From NCBI RefSeq assembly GCF_001637325.1, contig NZ_LRXL01000026.1, positions 992,001 to 1,056,000 of the forward strand: a stretch of DNA of 64,000 nucleotides, in the 5' to 3' direction. The number at the start of each line of letters is the position of its first letter. Position 1 is the stretch's first letter. The translations under genes were made by a program, and so were the position numbers. Of the stretch, positions 44,860-54,170 are shown one piece after another. This stretch comes from Cochleicola gelatinilyticus. Lineage in GTDB: Bacteria; Bacteroidota; Bacteroidia; Flavobacteriales; Flavobacteriaceae. The notes beneath the pieces are model-generated. The model was not told the origin of the DNA. It saw only the letters and a program-made list of their open reading frames with translations, and made no database searches.

Positions 44860-46467
44860 ATGAAACTATTTTACACATTTCTATTTGTTTATATCCCCTT
44901 TACATTTTTAAACGCACAATCATTAGAGGCTGACTCTGAAGATCTCGCCTATTGGGAAGATGCAGGTGTATCTACAACCATAGCAACCTCTATTGGAAAC
45001 AACGGATTTTTATTCGATACCGAGGATACTGCCATTAATAGCAAATATGCTGATTTTGGAGTTGGATTTTTTCGTGATAAATTTATTTATTACTCAGCAA
45101 AACGCATTGGTGGATTTTCAAAAAAAGACCCTAAAACAAATGAGCCTTATATGAACTTATATTGCTCTGATGTTGATGAGGATGGAAATTTATCTCGTCC
45201 CTTATTGTTTTCTCACAATTTAAATAAAGACGGGAATCTAGGAGGAGTTACTTTTACTACAGATCAAAACACCATTTATTTTACGAAAAGTACCGAAGAA
45301 GAGTCGCATCTCTTTATTCTTTATAAAGCTGTATTAGATCCAAAACACCCTGGAAAATGGATTAATATAGAGATGTTGCCATTTAATAAGAAGGGATATT
45401 CTATCGAGAATCCACATTTGAGCCAAGATAACAAAATCTTGTATTTCGCTTCAGATCTACCTGAAAGTAAAGGTGGGTTCGATTTATTTTCAGTAGCAAT
45501 TAAATCTGATGGCTCTTACGGAGAACCAAAACCGCTCGATGGGACAGTTAATACTAAACAAGACGAAAAGTTCCCACATATTTCTTCCGATGGAAAATTA
45601 TTGTTTTTTTCTTCGAAAGGACATGAGAGTATTGGGGGATACGATATTTTTAGAAGTAGATTATACGCTAATGGATATCATTATGTAGTAAATTTAGGAA
45701 ACACCTTGAATACGCCAAGTGATGAAATGGGATACACTATAGCCAGAGCTAATCAAGGATATTACACTTCAAACAAAGGAGATAGCTCCGGAGGGTACGA
45801 TATTTATCAATTTTATGAATCGATCGTGGCACAGTCTGTAGTGGGGACCATTACTAACGGAACCACCAACGAGCCACTAGAAAATATAGTTGTCTCATTA
45901 ATCGATTCTGATGGCAACCAAGTTGCAATAACAACCACAACTGCTCAAGGAACCTACGAATTTCCGGTAGAAGGTTTCAAAGCCTATTCTATTATTGCAA
46001 CTAAAAATGGATTTGATCGAAATGAAACGGTATTTCATACCGACACAAAACTTAAACCTATATTTGAAAGTAATATTGTATTGCATCCTACCCCTGCACC
46101 AATTGTGATTACAGAAGACAGGTCGTATCTCGAGGTGGAAAATATTCAATTTAACTATGATAGTGTAGAGATTCTTGAACCTGCAGCTTCTCTATTAAAT
46201 TCTGTGATAGCAACGATGCAAAAACATCCAAATATTAAGGTTCAACTTAATGCGCATTCGGATTCTCAAGGAAATGCCGCGTATAATATGAAACTTTCAG
46301 AAAAAAGAGCTCAAGCCGCTGTTCGATATTTAATATCTAGAGGTGTTTCAGAAAAGAGAATTACTGCCAAAGGATTTGGAGAAACACTGCCTCTAGTACA
46401 ATGTTCTAATTGTTCAGAAAAAGAAAATGAAATCAACCGTCGCATAGAGTTCATCATAGTAGAATAA
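44860..46467 (+). CDS. OmpA-family protein with beta-propeller repeats
   Basis: 535 aa outer-membrane-associated protein with a signal peptide (MKLFYTFLFVYIPFTFLNAQ). Residues ~45-320 contain WD40/PD40-like propeller repeats (DLPESKGGFDLFSVA, SSKGHESIGGYDIFRS, TSNKGDSSGGYDIYQF). Residues ~325-400 are a carboxypeptidase-regulatory-like sandwich. Residues ~425-535 are an OmpA peptidoglycan-binding domain (IQFNYDSVEI, AHSDSQGNAAYNMKLSEKRA, GFGETLPL). The domain order matches flavobacterial OmpA proteins, often linked to the PorE-like anchoring of type IX secretion. That assignment is only a possibility. Confidence 0.93.
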   Translation: MKLFYTFLFVYIPFTFLNAQSLEADSEDLAYWEDAGVSTTIATSIGNNGFLFDTEDTAINSKYADFGVGFFRDKFIYYSAKRIGGFSKKDPKTNEPYMNLYCSDVDEDGNLSRPLLFSHNLNKDGNLGGVTFTTDQNTIYFTKSTEEESHLFILYKAVLDPKHPGKWINIEMLPFNKKGYSIENPHLSQDNKILYFASDLPESKGGFDLFSVAIKSDGSYGEPKPLDGTVNTKQDEKFPHISSDGKLLFFSSKGHESIGGYDIFRSRLYANGYHYVVNLGNTLNTPSDEMGYTIARANQGYYTSNKGDSSGGYDIYQFYESIVAQSVVGTITNGTTNEPLENIVVSLIDSDGNQVAITTTTAQGTYEFPVEGFKAYSIIATKNGFDRNETVFHTDTKLKPIFESNIVLHPTPAPIVITEDRSYLEVENIQFNYDSVEILEPAASLLNSVIATMQKHPNIKVQLNAHSDSQGNAAYNMKLSEKRAQAAVRYLISRGVSEKRITAKGFGETLPLVQCSNCSEKENEINRRIEFIIVE

Positions 46468-46487
46468 GGTATTAAAAGCTAATTATT

Positions 46488-46529
46488 AACACTATTTGCA
46501 GGTAAGTATCGCTGTAAATAGTGTTTTTT
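46488..46529 (+). terminator. Rho-independent terminator of the OmpA gene
   Basis: A 14-bp stem (46488-46501 with 46512-46525, one G-U pair) around a 10-nt loop is followed by a run of six T (46524-46529). It begins 20 bp after the ompA-like stop codon. Confidence 0.8.
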
Positions 46530-46842
46530 AATTTTAATTATTATAAAATCAGTTAGAGTAACAGCTTTTTTTAACGATGAATTACATGGATTCTGTAATT
46601 TCCTACAATATATTGAGAAATATTCTCATTGTTAGAATGTTAAATTTTATTTTTTTAAATGGTAGTATTAAAGGTTTTAAGTAACAGGTATAATCATTTG
46701 ATTCTTATTAAATTATATATGTCATAGAGTAAGATTGTGACTCCTTATTTATTCAAACTTATTTTAACATTTTAAGATTATTGCAATATTTTTCTGTTCT
46801 TTTCGCTTATTTCGTAACAACAAACTTTTAACATATCCCCAC
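46530..46842. other. Gene-free 313-bp A+T-rich region
   Basis: Between the OmpA-gene terminator and the CAP-protein gene I see no gene, strong hairpin or repeat. It is probably the upstream regulatory region of the CAP gene; no perfect TAnnTTTG box stands out. Confidence 0.5.
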
Positions 46843-47349
46843 ATGAAAAATTTTTTGAAAAGCGGCTTTGTCGCTATGGTATTCGCGTGCCTTCTTGCAT
46901 CGTGCTCTAGTGATGCCCCCTTAGAAGCACCCTCTAATAATTACGAAATAGACCTTTCGCTATCTTTAGAAACAGATTGGGTGTTTGCTGACGAAATTCT
47001 TGATTTAATTAATGAATATCGCATAGCAGAAGGACTTTCGGTAATCGAAAAAAACAAGCAACATGCGTCAGCCTATGCAACCGATCATACCAATTTTATG
47101 ATCGATCAAAATCGAATATGTCATGATAACTTCTCATTTCGTTCTGCTGCTATGAAAGATAGAGGAGCCCTTAGTGTTGGTGAGATTGTGGCTTATGGAT
47201 ATACGACAGCAGATGAAGTTGTAAATGCCTGGTTAAACAGTCCGTCTCACTTAAATTCGATTAAAGGAAATTACAATAAGGCAGGCTTTGGCGTGCTAAA
47301 AAATGAAGAGGGAAATTATTTTTTCTCTGTATTGTTTTATAAGATGTAA
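46843..47349 (+). CDS. CAP-domain lipoprotein
   Basis: 168 aa. The signal MKNFLKSGFVAMVFACLLASC has a lipobox Cys near 21, followed by Ser/Asp. The rest is a compact CAP/SCP (CRISP, Antigen 5, PR-1) domain: LINEYRIAEGLSVIEKN, HASAYATDHTNFMI (CAP His), VGEIVAYGY (Glu), and VVNAWLNSPSHLNSI (second His). Extracytoplasmic; bacterial CAP proteins may act on cell wall or bind sterol-like lipids, but the function here is unknown. Confidence 0.9.
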   Translation: MKNFLKSGFVAMVFACLLASCSSDAPLEAPSNNYEIDLSLSLETDWVFADEILDLINEYRIAEGLSVIEKNKQHASAYATDHTNFMIDQNRICHDNFSFRSAAMKDRGALSVGEIVAYGYTTADEVVNAWLNSPSHLNSIKGNYNKAGFGVLKNEEGNYFFSVLFYKM

Positions 47350-47382
47350 TCGTACTGCTCTATAAATCTAAAACAATAAATG

Positions 47383-47423
47383 CCTTCCTCTAATCGTAAA
47401 TAAATTTCCCTATTAGAGGAAGG
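47383..47423. terminator. 12-bp perfect hairpin between convergent CAP and DUF4286 genes
   Basis: CCTTCCTCTAAT (47383-47394) pairs with ATTAGAGGAAGG (47412-47423), loop 17 nt. On the minus strand a T-rich stretch follows, so it best fits a terminator for the DUF4286 gene, whose stop codon adjoins the stem. It may also stop the CAP transcript. Confidence 0.6.
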
Positions 47424-47732
47424 TTAATGTTCGCTTATTACTTCTAGTTCGGTTCTAAAGGCAACGAATTTTCCCTCAAAATGTTTGCTCTGTGATCGTA
47501 GCGTCTCAGCGTCTTCAGCATAATATTTTTCTAACATCGCTTTGCTTTTAGTTCTGTATTGAACAGAATAGGTTATACCGCCCATATCCTCTTCAACATT
47601 TACACGGGTCATTAATGCTTTGCTAAATTTTCCTGTGGCTAACATTGCTGGAATATGTTCGGTATTCATCCATTGTAACCAAGATTCGTGAATGGATTCT
47701 TCGATATTAATTGTAACGTTATAGATATACAT
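47424..47732 (-). CDS. DUF4286 family protein
   Basis: 102 aa of the DUF4286 family, small ferredoxin-like alpha/beta proteins typical of Bacteroidota. The pattern is MYIYNVTINIEESIHESWLQWM, EHIPAMLATGKFSKALMTRV, and SVQYRTKSKAMLEKYY. No function is established for the family, and the protein is cytosolic. It lies on the same strand about 78 bp after the TPR gene's stop. Confidence 0.88.
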   Translation of the reverse strand: MYIYNVTINIEESIHESWLQWMNTEHIPAMLATGKFSKALMTRVNVEEDMGGITYSVQYRTKSKAMLEKYYAEDAETLRSQSKHFEGKFVAFRTELEVISEH

Positions 47733-47809
47733 TAGTTTGTAATTAAGATATAAATAGGATTGTATAAGGATAAATTAGAGCACAATTCTCTAAAGCAGTA
47801 AAATGCTCA

Positions 47810-49591
47810 TTAATTAATTGCATCACCACGAAGCATTCTAAATTTTTTACGAGCTTCAATAAAGTAAATGCTGTCTTCAAAATTAAATACGATTTGTTCG
47901 TAGAGCTCTTTAGCTTTTTCGGGGTTCTGAAATTTTTCTTCGTATAATTTCGCCAATAAATAATGAGCGTCATCCCCTAAAATATCGTCTTTGTAAAATT
48001 CAATAAGTTTTAGGTAATTCTCTTCTGCTTTTTCGTATTGGTTTGTTTTTTCAAACAATTTTCCCTGCTTCAGTAAGGCTTCATCTTCAATTTTTTCACC
48101 TTTATGCTGCACCAAAATATCATCAAGGAGGGAAATTGCTTCCGAAGTTCTATTCTGAAACGCATATAAATCGGCACGTGCGAATTTCTTTAAAGCAGTT
48201 TGTGTAGAATCTTCCAACGAATTATCACGAATCATCAAGCTAAGCTGCATGGCATCGTTCGCGATAAGTTGAGAGGCGGACTTTCGTAATACATCTAATT
48301 GAGTTTGTGCCCATTCAAAATCTCCTTTATAATAACTGGTTCGTGCTACCTTAAAACGTGCTTCTTGTGCTAAAACATCACTTTGTACTTTCTTCTGAAT
48401 TTGTGAATAATAGATCAACGCCTGATTAAATTTTTCATCGACAACTAAAATGTCTGCCAATTCCATTTTTACACGCGCTTCTTGAAATGCACTTAACTGA
48501 ATTTTTGTTAATGCTTTTAAATTTTCAATTGCAATCTCTTTTTTACCTACTTGAAATGCGAGAAAATGATTGTAATCTATCTGAAGCAAATAGGTAGGGA
48601 TTCCTGTTCCGTATTGCTTAAAAAGCTCTTGAAACTCTTTATCGATAGATGCATACTCTTTTTCGGTAGCTGTTTGCAACCGAATCTTCATTAAGTACTG
48701 ATACCCACGTAACTTTCCCTCTGCTGTGGAAGAACTTTCAATAAGAAAACTTACGATTTCTGAAGCTTCTTCGAAAGCTTCTTCTTCGATTGTAATTAGT
48801 GTTAATTCAACCAAACCACGCAAGTCTTCTCCAGTTCTTTTGTAAATCGCCTTTTCTTGCGTAAATGCTTTTTTAAACTCTTTCTGCTGTATAAACAACC
48901 AGCTAAGTAATTCGTTATAAAGTAAATTTGGACTTTCTTGAGAGCGTTTTAGTAAATTTTTTCGAAGAATTCCGTTTGCTTCATTAGCGGCGTCGTCTGT
49001 AACATACTGACTGAAGTTTCGTTGTGCGACACTCAAATTCTCGGGAGCTGCTTCAATAAGGTCAATGTACTTTCCGAACATTTTATCGAGCTGTCCTTGC
49101 TCTCCATAAATTCTTGCAAGCTGTAAATTAAAATCTTTGGTAGGATCTAACTCCATCGCCTTTTCATAAACAAGAACCGCTTCATTTAGTAGACCATAAT
49201 TTTCGAAAGCACGACCCACTACATACGAATAGTTTGGATTCTCTGTAATGTAATCTATAGCTTGGGCATATTTTTGATTGGCTTCAATTTCTTTATTCTG
49301 AAGCGAATAGTTATACCCAAATTCTACTAATAATTGTGGTGAAACCCGTCGCTCTCGAAGTTTTTCTGTGAGAAGTCGTTCGGCTTCATCAAAACGTTCT
49401 AACTGCTGATTTGCCTCCACAAGCGCCATAAAATAATTATAGCGTGCGGGTGTTTTATCATACAGTTTTTGAAAAATAGTTAGTGCTTTTTCATATTCCC
49501 CTTGTTCCATGTAATTTTTAGCCAAAGCTTCATTTTGAGCTCCAGCTGAAAATCCAATACACAGTAATAGAAGTAGTAATAACGTACGCAT
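47810..49591 (-). CDS. Exported tetratricopeptide-repeat protein
   Basis: 593 aa from the ATG at 49591, which gives a proper signal peptide (MRTLLLLLLLCIGFSAGAQ); a GTG at 49669 would add 26 residues before it. About ten TPR-like helical pairs are seen, for example EQGEYEKALTIFQKLYDKTPA near residue 30, VYEKAMELDPTKDFNLQLARIYGEQG, and KTNQYEKAEENYLKLIEFYKDD near the end. It is a periplasmic scaffold of unknown partner. A TATCTTTA box ends 4 nt before the ATG, giving a near-leaderless transcript. Confidence 0.88.
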   Translation of the reverse strand: MRTLLLLLLLCIGFSAGAQNEALAKNYMEQGEYEKALTIFQKLYDKTPARYNYFMALVEANQQLERFDEAERLLTEKLRERRVSPQLLVEFGYNYSLQNKEIEANQKYAQAIDYITENPNYSYVVGRAFENYGLLNEAVLVYEKAMELDPTKDFNLQLARIYGEQGQLDKMFGKYIDLIEAAPENLSVAQRNFSQYVTDDAANEANGILRKNLLKRSQESPNLLYNELLSWLFIQQKEFKKAFTQEKAIYKRTGEDLRGLVELTLITIEEEAFEEASEIVSFLIESSSTAEGKLRGYQYLMKIRLQTATEKEYASIDKEFQELFKQYGTGIPTYLLQIDYNHFLAFQVGKKEIAIENLKALTKIQLSAFQEARVKMELADILVVDEKFNQALIYYSQIQKKVQSDVLAQEARFKVARTSYYKGDFEWAQTQLDVLRKSASQLIANDAMQLSLMIRDNSLEDSTQTALKKFARADLYAFQNRTSEAISLLDDILVQHKGEKIEDEALLKQGKLFEKTNQYEKAEENYLKLIEFYKDDILGDDAHYLLAKLYEEKFQNPEKAKELYEQIVFNFEDSIYFIEARKKFRMLRGDAIN

Positions 49592-49595
49592 GCGA

Positions 49596-49603
49596 TAAAG
49601 ATA
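49596..49603 (-). promoter_or_regulatory. Near-consensus -7 box TATCTTTA next to the TPR-protein start
   Basis: Reads TATCTTTA on the minus strand, ending 4 nt before the ATG at 49591. It lies inside the extended GTG frame, which supports the ATG start. Confidence 0.35.
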
Positions 49604-49674
49604 ACGAATTGAGTGCAGTTTCAACATCTCAACAATCACGCCTTTTTTATATTCGCAGCTACAATTCACATTAA

Positions 49675-50946
49675 TTAATCGATGATATCGAAACCACAGT
49701 AAGGAACTAAAACCTCTGGGATTTTAATACCTTGTGGTGTTTGATAATTTTCTAGAATTCCAGCAAGTACTCTCGGTAATGCTAAAGCACTTCCATTTAG
49801 CGTATGTACGAGCTTATTTTTTCCATCACTATCTTTAAAACGTAATTTTAATCGGTTTGCTTGAAAGGTTTCGAAATTAGAAACCGAAGAGATTTCCAGC
49901 CAGCGATCTTGTGCGGTAGAGAAAACTTCAAAATCGTAGGTAATTGCTGCTGTAAAGCCAAGGTCACCACCGCACAATCTAAGTATTCGATACGGTAGTT
50001 TAAGTTCACGAAGCAATTCCTGTATATGTGCGACCATACCGTCTAGTGCTTTGTAACTCTTCTCTGGATGTTCAATTCGTACAATTTCTACTTTATCGAA
50101 TTGATGCAAACGGTTTAATCCGCGTACATGTGCTCCATAACTTCCCGCTTCTCTTCGAAAACAAGGGGTGTAACCCGTGCAGGTAATAGGGAGTTCGTTC
50201 TCGGTTAACAGATCGCCACGAAACATATTTGTTACCGGAACTTCGGCAGTGGGTATTAAGTATAAATCATCTTCGGTAACATGATACATTTGTCCTTCTT
50301 TGTCGGGCAATTGTCCTGTTCCAAAACCAGATGCTTCATTTACCAAATGTGGTACTTGATATTCTGTATATCCTGCAGCGGTATTTTTATCTAAAAAATA
50401 AGAAATAAGTGCTCTTTGCAAACGCGCACCTTTCCCTTTGTAAACTGGAAATCCAGCTCCAGTAATTTTAACGCCAAGCTCGAAATCGATAATGTCGTAT
50501 TTTTTTGCAAGTTCCCAATGTGGAAGTGCTTCTCCATGTAATTCGGGAACCTCACCTTCGCTAAATGTTTCTTCGTTATCATTCTCATCGGTACCTGAAG
50601 GAACTAACGCATTTGGCACATTTGGCACAGTATATAATAATTTCTGAAGTTCTTCTGAAGCCGTGTTTAAGTGCTCTGAAAGCTCTTTTGAAGCCTCTTT
50701 TAACTGACTCGTTTTTTCTTTTAAGATATTTGCCTTTTGCGTTTCTCCTTTCTTATAAAGTATCCCGATTTCTTTCGAAAAAGTATTCGATTGTGCGAGC
50801 GTTTCATCTAGTTTCGCTTGCGTGCTTCTTCTTGTTTCGTCAGCCTCAAGAATAGCTTCTAAAACTTGTTTTGCATCGATTCCCCTTTTAGCAAGAGCGG
50901 CGATCATTTCTTCTTTACGATCTCGAATGTCGGTTACCTGTAGCAT
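49675..50946 (-). CDS. serS: Seryl-tRNA synthetase
   Basis: 423 aa from the ATG at 50946 (MLQVTDIRDRKEEMI), chosen because an upstream in-frame ATG (51018) lies before the promoter box and adds 24 unrelated residues. The N-terminal ~110 residues form the tRNA-binding coiled-coil arm. The class II catalytic core includes motif 2 (CFRREAGSYGAHVRGLNRLHQF) and motif 3 (LNGSALALPRVLAGILENYQ). It charges tRNA-Ser and supplies Ser for Sec/Ser pathways. Housekeeping gene with its own -7 box. Confidence 0.97.
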   Translation of the reverse strand: MLQVTDIRDRKEEMIAALAKRGIDAKQVLEAILEADETRRSTQAKLDETLAQSNTFSKEIGILYKKGETQKANILKEKTSQLKEASKELSEHLNTASEELQKLLYTVPNVPNALVPSGTDENDNEETFSEGEVPELHGEALPHWELAKKYDIIDFELGVKITGAGFPVYKGKGARLQRALISYFLDKNTAAGYTEYQVPHLVNEASGFGTGQLPDKEGQMYHVTEDDLYLIPTAEVPVTNMFRGDLLTENELPITCTGYTPCFRREAGSYGAHVRGLNRLHQFDKVEIVRIEHPEKSYKALDGMVAHIQELLRELKLPYRILRLCGGDLGFTAAITYDFEVFSTAQDRWLEISSVSNFETFQANRLKLRFKDSDGKNKLVHTLNGSALALPRVLAGILENYQTPQGIKIPEVLVPYCGFDIID

Positions 50947-50966
50947 AGTATGATATTTTGAAGGCG

Positions 50967-50974
50967 CAAAGTTA
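50967..50974 (-). promoter_or_regulatory. -7 box TAACTTTG of serS
   Basis: Perfect TAnnTTTG match on the minus strand, 20 nt upstream of the ATG at 50946, which decides between that start and the longer frame. Confidence 0.5.
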
Positions 50975-51091
50975 GGGAATTTGAAAAGACCCGTTGCATT
51001 ATATGGGCACGAATGCACAAATAGTTACAATTTTTCTGTAAAGTTTTAATTAAAGAAAAGTAGTTTAAAACCTTTTAGAACGAATACTACA

Positions 51092-51898
51092 TCATTCAAT
51101 TTCTAACAAAGCACGAATTTCTTTTGCGAGAGCCGTAATATTTTCTTCTGAGTATCCTGAAGATACATAGCGAACGATCCCGTCTTTATCGATCACAAAA
51201 TTTCTTGGAATTCCGTAAGTTGCATATTGATTCCAGATCTCTTTTTTTGGATCGATACCAGCATTAAAATTTAACCCTTTTTTTTGAAGGTCGGTTATTT
51301 TTTTCGAAACCTTTTCTAGAGGCTCTCCCATGGAAACAGGCAAAAAAACAAACGCCTCCTCTTTAAATGGAGAGAGGATTGCTTCGGGCATGTCGTAAAA
51401 TTCTTTTATACAAGGAGCGCACCAAGTAGCCCAAAAGTTAAGTAGAACTACCTTACCCTTTAAGTCCGAAAGTTGTATTTGTGTTCCATCGACCATCTGG
51501 ACAGTAAAATCGGCGGCACGGTCTCCAGCTCGCAATAAAAAACCATCACCTTTACGTTTTGGTCGTACTATTTTTGAAGTGATGGTAGTATTATTCTTTC
51601 GTTGCTTCGCTTCTTCAGTAGTGAATAAATCTATGATGATAATGAATTCTTTTTCTCCAATTTTAGGTCCGAATGTAGCTGCAAGTTCGGTTCTTTTCTC
51701 TTCAGAAACACCCTTATTCATTGCTTTTATTAACCCTTTTTCTCCATAAGAAGTAAGTTCTTCTTTTGTAATAATGGTGTTATTTGCAATTAAGACATAT
51801 TCGGGTTTTTTAATCGTCACATCTTGAGCCTGCACAAATGAAGCGACTAAAAATATCCCTATAAAAATTGTCTGTTTAAGAAAAGTATTAAAATTCAT
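51092..51898 (-). CDS. Periplasmic TlpA-like thioredoxin
   Basis: 268 aa with a signal peptide ending near FLVASFVQAQ. After a ~105-residue N-terminal region (TIITKEELTSYGEKGLIKAM) comes a TlpA/ResA thioredoxin domain. It has LSDLKGKVVLLNFWATWCAPC (redox CAPC near 158-161) and the cis-Pro segment YGIPRNFVID. It probably reduces envelope disulfides; the electron source is unknown. It is 5 bp from the HTTM gene, so it may be translated from the same transcript. Confidence 0.9.
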   Translation of the reverse strand: MNFNTFLKQTIFIGIFLVASFVQAQDVTIKKPEYVLIANNTIITKEELTSYGEKGLIKAMNKGVSEEKRTELAATFGPKIGEKEFIIIIDLFTTEEAKQRKNNTTITSKIVRPKRKGDGFLLRAGDRAADFTVQMVDGTQIQLSDLKGKVVLLNFWATWCAPCIKEFYDMPEAILSPFKEEAFVFLPVSMGEPLEKVSKKITDLQKKGLNFNAGIDPKKEIWNQYATYGIPRNFVIDKDGIVRYVSSGYSEENITALAKEIRALLEIE

Positions 51899-51903
51899 AG
51901 GGC

Positions 51904-53244
51904 TTATTTTTTTGTTTTTTTATGATAGTTTTCTGGGGAAGGCAAAATCCAGTCGTGGTGTTTAAAATGCTGCCATTCTTCTGCTGCCAGATCTACTTCT
52001 TTGTCGATTAATCGATGGTATTCTCCTCCATTCACTTTTACTCTTACATCCATAAATACAGAGACATCTCTCCCTTCTTTCGCTTCTGCTTCTTCAATAC
52101 GTTGTGCGAGTTGCCAAATAAGGTCTGGTTTTGTTTTTACAGACCTACGTTGTTTTTTCGATAATAACTTTCCGTAGTCATATCTTTTCAATGTTGCATC
52201 GGGATCGTTTTTATCTTTGGTGAAAACAGTCATGCTTCCTCCTTTTCCTCGTAGCATCATGCGCCAACTTAAGCGGTGTCCTTCTTCTGTCCACAGTACA
52301 TCATCTGGAAATACCCAATGACGTAATGGTAAGCCAATTTGAAACATAAAATAGATAGAAAAAACGGCGATTAACAATGGTTTATGTTTCGGAATACTAA
52401 TTTCGCCTGCAGAGTAGAATGCTTTCTTCGGAAGAAACCTTCTCTGAAGCAATTCTGGGGAAAAGAAGAATAAAGCAAAAGCGATCGACATATAAGGGAA
52501 GATCCCTATTTGAAAAACAATAGAGTTGAATAAATGAAAGAATATGGAAATGCAAAAGCCCAGCAAGCGGGTTCGTTTCCATAACAATAGCGGTACGATA
52601 AGCAGATCGAATAATATTCCAACATAGGCAATGCACCAATGAACCCAATCTAATTGTAAAAACCCGCCAATTAACCAGTAATCTGCTTTTCCTCGCATAA
52701 ATAATTCTGTCACCGTAGCATCAAGCCAATCTGGATACCATTTTGCTACCGAAGCATAGGTATAAACAATCCAAACTTGAAGAATTAAAACCAGCAAAAC
52801 CCAGCGAGGCATCGATGGAGATTTAATTTTTGAGCTAAACATGGCGTCTAACGAAAACCAGCGGTGTGCGGGTAAAAAGACCATAAGCCAGCATAACAGC
52901 ATCATTAAATAATAATGATTGTTGTACGAAGTCTTCTGCATTAAATAGACACAGCTCCACATCAACGCATAGCAAAACATACTAAACCGATATTTGTATC
53001 CCACCATGACCAAGAGCCCAAAAATACCCATGAGTACAAAATAAAAGTACATGCCATTTCCTGGTAGCGGCTGTAAAAACTCGAAACCTATAAAATTAAA
53101 GGTAAAGTCGGGTTCTATGAGTGTTCGGCGTAGCCAACCGGTTGCGATCGCTCCAAAAGCTTCAATTGCGATTAAAGCCCCAAATACGACGCGGAATAAA
53201 ACAAGTCCGGTGTTGTCTATATGTTTAAAAAGAAATTTATTCAA
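51904..53244 (-). CDS. HTTM-domain (vitamin-K-dependent carboxylase-like) membrane protein
   Basis: 446 aa with about eight membrane helices. RVVFGALIAIEAFGAIATGW and the KTSYNNHYYLMMLLCWLMVF segment fit the HTTM family, related to eukaryotic gamma-glutamyl carboxylase. The C-terminal ~130 residues are soluble and charged (GGSMTVFTKDKNDPDATL, HRLIDKEVDLAAEEWQHF). Activity in bacteria is largely untested. It overlaps ribF by 8 bp and precedes the TlpA-like gene, forming a run with them. Confidence 0.88.
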   Translation of the reverse strand: MNKFLFKHIDNTGLVLFRVVFGALIAIEAFGAIATGWLRRTLIEPDFTFNFIGFEFLQPLPGNGMYFYFVLMGIFGLLVMVGYKYRFSMFCYALMWSCVYLMQKTSYNNHYYLMMLLCWLMVFLPAHRWFSLDAMFSSKIKSPSMPRWVLLVLILQVWIVYTYASVAKWYPDWLDATVTELFMRGKADYWLIGGFLQLDWVHWCIAYVGILFDLLIVPLLLWKRTRLLGFCISIFFHLFNSIVFQIGIFPYMSIAFALFFFSPELLQRRFLPKKAFYSAGEISIPKHKPLLIAVFSIYFMFQIGLPLRHWVFPDDVLWTEEGHRLSWRMMLRGKGGSMTVFTKDKNDPDATLKRYDYGKLLSKKQRRSVKTKPDLIWQLAQRIEEAEAKEGRDVSVFMDVRVKVNGGEYHRLIDKEVDLAAEEWQHFKHHDWILPSPENYHKKTKK

Positions 53245-54169
53245 GGGTGTCTATATAATTTCGTGCAAAAAGTTCGTCTTTGGCGATTGCCTGTTTAAGG
53301 GGTTCTAAGCCTTCAAACGTTTCTTCATCACGAATATGCGTTAAAAATTCTAATTGAAGTGTTTGTCCGTAAAGATCTTTATTCCAATCTAGAAAAAAGG
53401 TTTCAATCGTTTTTAAAGTGCCTCCAACGGTGGGATTAGTGCCAATGCTTGTTATTCCGAAGATAAAATTACCTTCTAACTTTGCTCGCGTTACATACAC
53501 TCCATTCTTTGGAATGAGTTTATACGGTTGTTCTGGTTCTAGATTTGCGGTCGGGTAGGAGAGGGTTCGTCCAATTGCCTTGCCTTTCACTACGTTTCCG
53601 GTAATAAGAAATGGGTAGCCCAGAAAATCGTTTGCTGTAGTAATATCTCCAACACTTAGGGCTTTTCGAATCTTTGTAGAGCTAATCGCCACATCGTCTA
53701 ACTCTTGTGCGCTGATTTCTTCTACTTCGAAGCCGTACGTTTCGCCAAATTCGCGAAGGTTTTGTATGTCGGCATTTCGGTTTCTTCCAAAACGGTGATC
53801 GTACCCAATAATTATTTTTTTTGCCTTGAGTTGGTTTACAAGAATGTCCCGAACATATTCCATTGCGGTTAATCTTGAGAACTCTTTTGTGAATGGATGA
53901 ATAATGAGGTGATCGAGTCCTGTCGCAGCTATTAACTTTTTCTTTTCTGAAAGGGTGTTAATTAATTGAATCCCTATATCCTTTTGAAGCACCATTCGTG
54001 GATGCGGAAAAAACGTAAGCAACACCGAATCGAGATCTTCTTTTCTAGCAGTCGTCACCAATCGGTTTAAGATGGCTCTGTGCCCTTTATGAACACCGTC
54101 GAAGGTTCCAATGGTCACTACCGAATTACGGGTATTTCTATATGAAGAAGCGCCTTGATGTTCTTTCAT
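53237..54169 (-). CDS. ribF: Bifunctional riboflavin kinase/FAD synthetase
   Basis: 310 aa. I chose the ATG at 54169, 1 nt after the pth stop, over the ATG at 54181. The N-terminal FAD synthetase has TIGTFDGVHKGHRAIL and IIGYDHRFGRN; the C-terminal riboflavin kinase has GKAIGRTLSYPTANLEP and ETFFLDWNKDLYG. It converts riboflavin to FMN and FAD. No FMN riboswitch is visible upstream. Operon with pth, HTTM and TlpA-like genes. Confidence 0.96.
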   Translation of the reverse strand: MKEHQGASSYRNTRNSVVTIGTFDGVHKGHRAILNRLVTTARKEDLDSVLLTFFPHPRMVLQKDIGIQLINTLSEKKKLIAATGLDHLIIHPFTKEFSRLTAMEYVRDILVNQLKAKKIIIGYDHRFGRNRNADIQNLREFGETYGFEVEEISAQELDDVAISSTKIRKALSVGDITTANDFLGYPFLITGNVVKGKAIGRTLSYPTANLEPEQPYKLIPKNGVYVTRAKLEGNFIFGITSIGTNPTVGGTLKTIETFFLDWNKDLYGQTLQLEFLTHIRDEETFEGLEPLKQAIAKDELFARNYIDTLE

Positions 54170-54170
54170 G

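Noticed and set aside
47743-47973. 76-codon minus-strand frame beside the TPR gene
   Set aside because: It overlaps the end of the TPR gene in another frame on the same strand and has no domain.
49592-49669. GTG start adding 26 residues to the TPR protein
   Set aside because: It would put Cys- and Lys-rich sequence before the signal peptide and run across the likely promoter box.
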